Source: Staphylococcus americanisciuri (lineage in GTDB: Bacteria > Bacillota > Bacilli > Staphylococcales > Staphylococcaceae). Taken from it: a DNA stretch of 64,000 nucleotides. The stretch lies in the NCBI RefSeq assembly GCF_024814435.1, contig NZ_JANUXY010000002.1, positions 62,001 through 126,000 on the forward strand, written 5' to 3'. The first letter of the stretch is position 1. Each line of letters opens with the position of its first letter. The position numbers were made by a program, and so were the translations under genes. The notes under the pieces are model-generated. The model did no database searches. It saw only the letters and a program-made list of their open reading frames with translations, and was not told the DNA's origin. Positions 58,184 to 64,000 of the stretch are shown piece by piece.

Positions 58184-59578
58184 TTATTTAGAAGCTTTCT
58201 TTGGTACCGGAATTGTTAAAAAGATAATAATGAAAGCTAGTAGTGCTAATACAATATTGAGTCCTAGCCCTACCATTGAACCTGTTTGAATATTTGTCGC
58301 TTCAGTGACAGCACCATACACTGCGCCTGATAATGCAATTCCGAACGCATTACCAAGTGAAGATGCCATTTTGTAGATACCCGATGCGGCACCTGCTTTA
58401 TCTTGAGGAGAGTTGGCAATCGCTGTATCCGTTGAAGGCGTCGCATAAAAACCTAATCCAAATCCATAGAATAGATAACCCACCACACAAACTGCCATAT
58501 ACACTGTGCTTGGTAAAAAAGTTAACGAAATCATAGCGATGCCTAACATGTTAAATAGTGCACCAATCAACATTGGCTTTCTTGCACCAACACGTTGTAA
58601 AACCATTTCTCCCACACGAATCATCGCCAATACCGTAACTAAGTATGTAATCGATAAAAAACCTGCTTGTGAACCGTTAAGTCCTAATCCTTGTTGAACA
58701 TAGGTATTAGAGACGAGCAATGTGCCTGCTACGCCATTTAATAGAAAATTAGACAATGTTGCTCCGGTATAAGATGTCGATTGAAACAATTTAAAATCAA
58801 TAAGTGGCGTATCTTGATGCTTTTCTGCTTTAATAAATAGAAAAGTTGAGACAACAAATAGCAACAACAAACTTAAAATAATTGGTGAGAAAATGCCCAA
58901 TGTCCCACTCTGTGTAATGACAATGTTAATACTCAGCATCATCAGCACAAACAGAATAAGACCACGCACATCAAAACGGTAATTTGAGCGATGGGTTGCT
59001 TTAGTCTCCGGCGTACCCTTAATCAATACCATCGATGCAAGTGCAACTACGATTGAAATGATGAAAATCCAACGCCAACCAAAATAAGTTGCAATCACAC
59101 CACCAAACAATGAAGCAATACCAGATCCACCCCATGAACCGATAGACCAATAGCTCAATGCACGTTGTCGATCTTTACCGCGATAATACGTCTTCATAAT
59201 TGCGAGTGTCGATGGCATAATTGCTGCGGCGGATAATCCTTGGATGGCACGCCCTAAAATTAATAACGCCGGTATATCTGTTAAAATGATGAGTAGTGAC
59301 CCGATAATACTAAGCCACAAACCAATATATGTCGTTTTGACACGTCCAATTTTATCCGCTAGACTACCTGCCCCAACAACAAACATACCTGAAAAGAGTG
59401 CGGTAATACTGACTGCAATACTAATCGTTCCAAGGTTGCTTTTAAACGTATTCTGTAATGCTGGCACCACATTTAATAGTGATTGTGCAAACAACCAAAA
59501 CGTGATAACACCGAGCACAATTCCCAGTATTAACTTATTATCTCCTCGATACGTCTGTGGGTTATCTTGTTGAACCAT
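58184..59578 (-). CDS. NorB-like MFS multidrug efflux transporter (copy 2)
   Basis: 464 residues, the same fold and motifs as copy 1 (GSLADKIGRVKT; SYWSIGSWGGSG). Differences concentrate in the middle loops and the C-terminus (PVPKKASK). It lies in inverted orientation to copy 1 on the other side of the M20 gene. AGGAGG precedes its ATG. Likely a drug or metabolite exporter; the overlap in substrate with copy 1 is unknown. Confidence 0.85.
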   Translation of the reverse strand: MVQQDNPQTYRGDNKLILGIVLGVITFWLFAQSLLNVVPALQNTFKSNLGTISIAVSITALFSGMFVVGAGSLADKIGRVKTTYIGLWLSIIGSLLIILTDIPALLILGRAIQGLSAAAIMPSTLAIMKTYYRGKDRQRALSYWSIGSWGGSGIASLFGGVIATYFGWRWIFIISIVVALASMVLIKGTPETKATHRSNYRFDVRGLILFVLMMLSINIVITQSGTLGIFSPIILSLLLLFVVSTFLFIKAEKHQDTPLIDFKLFQSTSYTGATLSNFLLNGVAGTLLVSNTYVQQGLGLNGSQAGFLSITYLVTVLAMIRVGEMVLQRVGARKPMLIGALFNMLGIAMISLTFLPSTVYMAVCVVGYLFYGFGLGFYATPSTDTAIANSPQDKAGAASGIYKMASSLGNAFGIALSGAVYGAVTEATNIQTGSMVGLGLNIVLALLAFIIIFLTIPVPKKASK

Positions 59579-60129
59579 ATTTGTTCCTCCTAGGTCTTTG
59601 TTAAGAAATACAAATGATTACATGAGGGATAATATTTATATCTCTTAATAGCTCCGCACACTTTATATCAATCATCGCCAGAGCTGAGACATCACATTAT
59701 TTTATACTGAGAAACAAATTGTCAGTATTCAAGAAGCAAGACGCCAATAAATCTCCCATCATTCTAGCAAAATGGGGAGCACTTCAAGGAGCAAAACAGA
59801 AACATCACCTTTAACAAAGATGACTAGAAATGAAAAATTTATAAAAGTAATTTTTCACTCCAGTCAACTGCCGTCTCCTAGTACCTCAACCATATCAGTC
59901 GTTCTATTCATAACCTGACTCTCTAATCTCAACCTCATCTTTGAAATACGTAATGCATACAATCTTATTTATTATCACTTTAGCACATCTTTAATAGATA
60001 CAGGTAGAAATATAATAGTGTAAACGAATTCATTTTGTGAATAAAAAATTTGTGTATTGTTGAGATATATTTTTCATATATTTTGATATATAAATAAAAT
60101 GATAAAGGGGGATTTTACAATCAACTTAG
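59579..60129. other. 550-base gap without a gene
   Basis: No convincing frame or strong hairpin. It carries the promoter of the second NorB-like gene near its left end and a long AT-rich stretch at 59950-60129 that runs into the IS30-type remnant. Confidence 0.4.
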
Positions 60130-60730
60130 CCACCTATAAACAGAAAAACGCCATGTGAATTTCATGTTATTATTGAGGTTACCACACCAAATCAATAAAG
60201 GACTGAATTCACATGACGCATACTCATTTTAACACTTGTTGAACACGGTTTGAGATATTAAAAGTCATCGATAGTAAAAGTGCTTCATCAGTATCTAGAA
60301 ATTTAAAAGAACTTTTAATGCATTAAATGAAAAAGCATCTAAAATCTTCAAGCCAATCATATCAGATGATAGTTCAGAATTTACATCACTTTACGAAGAT
60401 TTTGGACATATATTTCACACATACATTTTCATCATATAAACGTGGAACAAGCGAAAGCTAACATAAAATGATACATCTATTTATTCCCAAAAGCACAAGA
60501 TATATCCAATGTCACAGAATCATTCATTAAGGAAATACAACCATACATGAGTAACGACCCAAGCAAGACTTTGAATTATAAGCGTATCATGAAATGGCAA
60601 AGTGTTTAAAAAGTCTTGAGTTATATTAAACAATACTTAGCGTTAGTGACCTGTTATGGAAAGATAATTTAATCAATACACAACAGGTTCAATAGCTAAA
60701 ATTTATGAATGCCTCAATAGTTATAGGTGG
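60130..60730 (+). mobile_element. deleted IS30-family element
   Basis: Exact inverted ends CCACCTATAA (60130-60139) and TTATAGGTGG (60721-60730). Inside, broken frames read as an IS30-type transposase: an N-terminal piece near 60210, then IISDDSSEFTSLYEDFGHIF near 60355 and SSYKRGTSESYHKMIHLFIPK near 60430. At about 600 bp it is far shorter than an intact element (about 1 kb) and has several stops. Confidence 0.75.
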
Positions 60731-60774
60731 ATAAAACTTGAAATTTGCGCTTTATTTTTTCACACCACATAAAA

Positions 60775-61983
60775 TTATTTATTAGAATTTATTCTAATAC
60801 ATGCATATATAAAAATTAAAAAACAAGCTATAGAACTCAAAAAAAGAGCCCAAAATGAATTACACTTTTCTAATAATATCCCTCCTAAGAATAAACCTGC
60901 TGGTCGAGATGTAAATACTGCTGTTTTAAATACACTATTTACTCTACCTAAGTAATATTCAGGAGTAGATTCTTGCCTTAATGTTATTATTGCGATGTTT
61001 AGAATAGCTTGCGTGAAGTAAGTAAAACCTAAAAATATAGAGAGAAAATGAACACTAGTACTAAATGGTATTGCCATCCTAAACATAAAGCCTATAAATA
61101 AGATAAGAATAATCATTTGTTTAAATGAAAACTTTATTCTTAAATAATTTGTTGTTAGAGATCCTAATAATGCGCCTAAAGAAGCTATACCAAATACAAC
61201 TCCTAAAGCTTTGCTATCTTTTTCTAAAACCTCTTTGACAAATAATACAATATAAAGATAGTATGGACTAATTATTAAATTAGATATTACCAATATTATA
61301 GCCATATTTTTAATTAAAGGTGCTTTAAATATGTAATTAATTCCAGTTTTTATATCCTTTAAGATAGTATTAAGAGATATAAGGTTAATATTAGACGGTT
61401 TAATATATTCTATAGATATTAAGCTTAAACTTATGATGGAGATGACAAAGGTAAAGGCATCGATAATAATTAATATCGAATAACCTATCAAAGAATATAA
61501 AATCCCCCCAAGTATTGGACCTATAAACTCTGCTATATTTTGTGAGGCATATATATAACTATTTGCCTCAGTAAGTTGTTGTTTTTCTACAATTTTAGGT
61601 ATTATAGAAATTTCTGATATACTATGAAAAACAAGGGCTATTCCTGAAATAATTGAAACAATATACATATGATAGATACTTAAATTTCCAAAGTAATCAT
61701 AAAGTGGAATAGAAATATATGCAATAATACGTAAAAAATCAGCATACTGCATGATTCTTTTCTTATCTAATTTATCTATTAAAACACCCGCAGGCAACCC
61801 TAACAATGCATAGGGAACAAATACTAATGCGGAGGCTATACCTAAATGTATAGGGGAATTAGTGATTTTAAGAATCATCAAAGGAAAGACAAATACTGTA
61901 AAAGCATTCCCTATATTTGATAAAAAAACGCCTATAAAGTATATAATGAACTTCTTATTTTTTAATACTGAACTATATGCCAT
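60775..61983 (-). CDS. MFS transporter, MFS_3/macrolide-efflux type
   Basis: 402 residues with twelve hydrophobic spans. The N-terminus (FIGVFLSNIGNAFTVFVFPLM) and the loop GLPAGVLIDKLDKKRIM, a motif A variant, place it in MFS_3, the family of MefA-like and siderophore exporters. A weak GGGGAG precedes the ATG. It is very AT-rich, stands alone and neighbours an IS30 remnant, so it was probably acquired. It is of the same broad family as the MFS gene at 9130 but clearly not a close copy. Substrate unknown. Confidence 0.8.
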   Translation of the reverse strand: MAYSSVLKNKKFIIYFIGVFLSNIGNAFTVFVFPLMILKITNSPIHLGIASALVFVPYALLGLPAGVLIDKLDKKRIMQYADFLRIIAYISIPLYDYFGNLSIYHMYIVSIISGIALVFHSISEISIIPKIVEKQQLTEANSYIYASQNIAEFIGPILGGILYSLIGYSILIIIDAFTFVISIISLSLISIEYIKPSNINLISLNTILKDIKTGINYIFKAPLIKNMAIILVISNLIISPYYLYIVLFVKEVLEKDSKALGVVFGIASLGALLGSLTTNYLRIKFSFKQMIILILFIGFMFRMAIPFSTSVHFLSIFLGFTYFTQAILNIAIITLRQESTPEYYLGRVNSVFKTAVFTSRPAGLFLGGILLEKCNSFWALFLSSIACFLIFIYACIRINSNK

Positions 61984-62413
61984 AAATTATCTCCCCCCAT
62001 TTTTATATAGAAAAACGTACTCTATTCAATATAATTTCGTGATTTACTATAGTTATTAGCCTCACAGTAGTAAGCCTGGAACAATATCAGAAGGTAAAAG
62101 TATATTTGACGCAATTTTTTGAATATAGAATATCTTCAAAAACCATATTACATATACCTTGTTTCTATACTCAATAACAATATGCTGTGTAACTATTATG
62201 CATATGCCCAAAAATCATATGCTATACAGTAAATTGCTAGATTCGCTACCGTCTGCAATCTCATTTATCAAAACGCCCTAATACTCTAAATAAAAACCTA
62301 GCTCTACACCTATTAGATGCAGAGCCTACAAATTTCTTGTTAATTTCGGTTAATTAATAATATATGTTATATCCATCATTTTCAACTCATATTGCCAATA
62401 AACGTTGAAAACA
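61984..62413. other. 430-base gap with an orphan terminator-like hairpin
   Basis: At 62289-62335 the sequence AGCTCTACACC / GGTGTAGAGCT-like arms form a hairpin related to the one after the Abi gene (24509-24546). No gene lies beside it; the rest shows nothing I can name. Confidence 0.4.
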
Positions 62414-62455
62414 CAAAAAAACCTCGCACACTCCAATGAGTTGCGAGGCTTTATA
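62414..62455 (-). terminator. rpsF operon terminator
   Basis: Minus-strand arms GCCTCGCAACTC / GTGTGCGAGG followed by TTTTTTT. Confidence 0.9.
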
Positions 62456-62459
62456 TATC

Positions 62460-62702
62460 TTACGCTTCATCTTTAACGAATGGTAATAATGCCATATGAC
62501 GTGCGCGTTTGATAGCTGTAGTCAACATACGTTGATATTTAGCTGAAGTACCTGTCACACGACGAGGCAAAATTTTACCACGTTCAGAAATAAAACGTTT
62601 TAATAATTCAGTGTCTTTGTAGTCGATGTGTGTAATACCGTTTGCTGTGAAGTAACAAACTTTTTTACGACGACGACCACCTCTTCTTGGTCCACCTGCC
62701 AT
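62460..62702 (-). CDS. rpsR: 30S ribosomal protein S18
   Basis: 80 residues, the standard size, with the basic N-terminus ([16 protein letters not shown]) and the conserved [21 protein letters not shown]. It binds S6 on the 30S platform. It is the third gene of the rpsF-ssb-rpsR operon. Confidence 0.98.
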   Translation of the reverse strand: MAGGPRRGGRRRKKVCYFTANGITHIDYKDTELLKRFISERGKILPRRVTGTSAKYQRMLTTAIKRARHMALLPFVKDEA

Positions 62703-62753
62703 GATTGTGTGCCTCCCTTCCTGTTCAAAATTTTTATTGTTCAGTTCGTAATT

Positions 62754-63263
62754 TTAGAATGGTAAATCATCATCACTAATGTCAATTGGTCCATTCGCAT
62801 TCGCAAATGGGTTGTCATTATGTGCTGGCTGATTGTTTTGATATGACGAATTTTGACCTTGCTGTTGTCCACCGAAACTTTGTCCATAACTTGGGAAGTC
62901 GTTTCCTGGGTTCGGACTATTTTGTGCGTGTCGTTGATTTGCTGATTTCGGCTCAAGGAATTGAACACTATCGCAAACCACTTCGGTAACATATACGCGT
63001 CGGCCTTCTTGGTTTTCGTAACTGCGTGACTGTAAGCGACCATCAACACCTGCAAGGCTACCTTTAAATAAGAAATTACTAACATTCTCAGCTTGTTTAC
63101 GGAAAACAACACAGTTAATAAAATCTGCTTCACGTTCCCCTTGCGCATTCGTAAACGTACGATTTACTGCGAGAGTAAAAGTCGCTACACTTACGCCTGA
63201 GGGTGTCGTTCTGTATTCAGGATCTTTAGTTAATCGACCTACTAATACAACTCTGTTAATCAT
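62754..63263 (-). CDS. ssb: single-stranded DNA-binding protein
   Basis: 169 residues. OB-fold in residues 1-110 ([18 protein letters not shown]), a Gln/Asn/Gly-rich linker, and the acidic tip ISDDDLPF that recruits replication and repair proteins. Placed between rpsF and rpsR as in all staphylococci. This is the main chromosomal SSB. Confidence 0.97.
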   Translation of the reverse strand: MINRVVLVGRLTKDPEYRTTPSGVSVATFTLAVNRTFTNAQGEREADFINCVVFRKQAENVSNFLFKGSLAGVDGRLQSRSYENQEGRRVYVTEVVCDSVQFLEPKSANQRHAQNSPNPGNDFPSYGQSFGGQQQGQNSSYQNNQPAHNDNPFANANGPIDISDDDLPF

Positions 63264-63288
63264 GCTTCACGCCCCCATTAAGATTCTA

Positions 63289-63585
63289 TTACTTTTCTTC
63301 GTCTTCACGAACAACAATGTAACGAATGATATCGTCATTGATTTTTGCTAAACGTTGGAATTCATCAGTCGCTGTGTTGTTTTCAGTTTGGATACGTACA
63401 ATGTAGTAGTAACCATCTTTGAAATCTTCAATCTCGTAAGCTAAGCGACGTTTACCCCAGTCCTTTGTTTCTAATACTTCAGAACCGTCAGAAGCTAAAA
63501 TTCCGTTGAAACGTTCAACAACTGCTTTACGTGCATCTTCCTCGATGCTAGGACGAACGATGTACATTACTTCATATTTTCTCAT
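63289..63585 (-). CDS. rpsF: 30S ribosomal protein S6
   Basis: 98 residues, standard length, with the opening [16 protein letters not shown] and the [16 protein letters not shown] core. It forms a heterodimer with S18 in the 30S subunit. First gene of the operon. Confidence 0.98.
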   Translation of the reverse strand: MRKYEVMYIVRPSIEEDARKAVVERFNGILASDGSEVLETKDWGKRRLAYEIEDFKDGYYYIVRIQTENNTATDEFQRLAKINDDIIRYIVVREDEEK

Positions 63586-63593
63586 TGTATATT

Positions 63594-63650
63594 TGCACCT
63601 CCTTGTGGTCTATGCGGCTTGTTACTCATATGCAACAAGCAAGGAATAAT
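63594..63650 (-). promoter_or_regulatory. S6:S18-type autoregulatory leader
   Basis: On the minus strand, CTTGTT / AACAAG forms a hairpin followed by CCGCATAGACC and then the Shine-Dalgarno AAGGAGGTG. The CCG next to the stem mimics the 16S rRNA site of the S6:S18 complex, as in other bacterial rpsF leaders. Confidence 0.65.
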
Positions 63651-64000
63651 TTTCATTACTCACATTTCAAAATTGTACCACACCCCTAGCCTTTTGACAA
63701 TCATCAACCATTTATTTTTTTACACGACAGATAAGGACCTTATTTTCTAGTTGATACTACTTAACACGCACTTCTTAACCAAATTACTTTGGTCGCGGAT
63801 AAAAAATACAATATCACTTCTAAATATGACAGACGATGTTGTATTGGCTTTGTTGGGCTATAATTTGTTAAATTCCATTCATATTTTACCTAGTATTGAT
63901 TTAATTGCATTCTTATCACTATACTTGCTTATCAAATTAAACATTCAATATTAAGATGCATAATTATAGTAAATATACTACGAATAGATATAGTCTCGCT
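63651..64000. other. right-edge stretch without a supported gene
   Basis: Contains the rpsF promoter region and AT-rich sequence. A 67-codon plus-strand frame at 63751 has no ribosome-binding site and no recognisable protein character, so I leave it out. Confidence 0.4.

Noticed and set aside
63751-63954. 67-codon plus-strand frame at the right edge
   Set aside because: No Shine-Dalgarno, no family resemblance, AT-rich composition; likely chance.

Overview
The window looks like the chromosome of a Staphylococcus. Gene content and order match the staphylococcal backbone: xpt-pbuX-guaB-guaA, ahpC-ahpF, nfrA, tcyP, metNIQ, an Rsp-type AraC regulator, NorB-type efflux pumps and rpsF-ssb-rpsR. 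Base composition is AT-rich with a still richer accessory part. The combination of ppdK, adenosine deaminase and a second-type arginyl-tRNA synthetase makes me think of the S. intermedius/pseudintermedius group, but I cannot prove the species from sequence alone.

Layout. 0-8.7 kb: gluconeogenic pair ppdK/ppdR with two CcpN-like operator sites, a LysE exporter divergent from a MocR regulator, and panB-panC divergent from panE. 8.7-17.4 kb: a decaying accessory stretch with an MFS exporter, a frameshifted ORF, a DUF523 gene, argS-like and add genes, a broken wall-anchored V8-like protease and an IS4-family remnant. 17.6-22.9 kb: a complete-looking, very AT-rich RiPP cluster. It holds a short precursor, a prolyl-oligopeptidase-like protease, a 101-residue unknown, a class III lanthipeptide synthetase that has lyase and kinase domains but NO cyclase domain, and an ABC exporter. 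This is the most novel system here. 23-25.9 kb: an islet at the 3' end of guaA with a small hydrophobic peptide, a group IIC intron that lost most of its reverse transcriptase and sits behind a duplicate of the guaA terminator, and a single-HEPN Abi_2/AbiF-like defence gene. 25.9-31.1 kb: the guanine-riboswitch-controlled xpt-pbuX-guaB-guaA operon.

31.2-40.3 kb: stress, redox and cysteine genes: a SigmaB-driven YflT-domain protein, a TPP-riboswitch-controlled thiO, tcyP, nfrA and PerR-box ahpCF. 40.3-42.4 kb: an islet bracketed by a 23-bp direct repeat. It contains an IS110 5' end, a MITE-like IS4 derivative, a bacteriocin-like gene with a small membrane partner, and a broken pT181-type rep with its nick region. 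42.4-48.6 kb: DUF1002 protein, methionine-binding lipoproteins, bioB with a BirA operator, and metNIQ. 48.6-52.7 kb: an ascorbate-type PTS with its PRD activator and a cre site. 52.9-59.6 kb: an Rsp-like regulator and two inverted NorB-like paralogues around an M20 amidohydrolase. 59.6-62.4 kb: an IS30-type remnant and an MFS exporter. 62.4-64 kb: rpsF-ssb-rpsR with an S6:S18-type leader.

Working together: the lanthipeptide-like cluster would make a small secreted peptide (precursor, dehydration by kinase/lyase, leader removal by the protease, export by the ABC pair). Cystine and methionine uptake units (tcyP, metNIQ) carry the same CymR-like element. The purine and ahp units are classic salvage and peroxide-defence operons.
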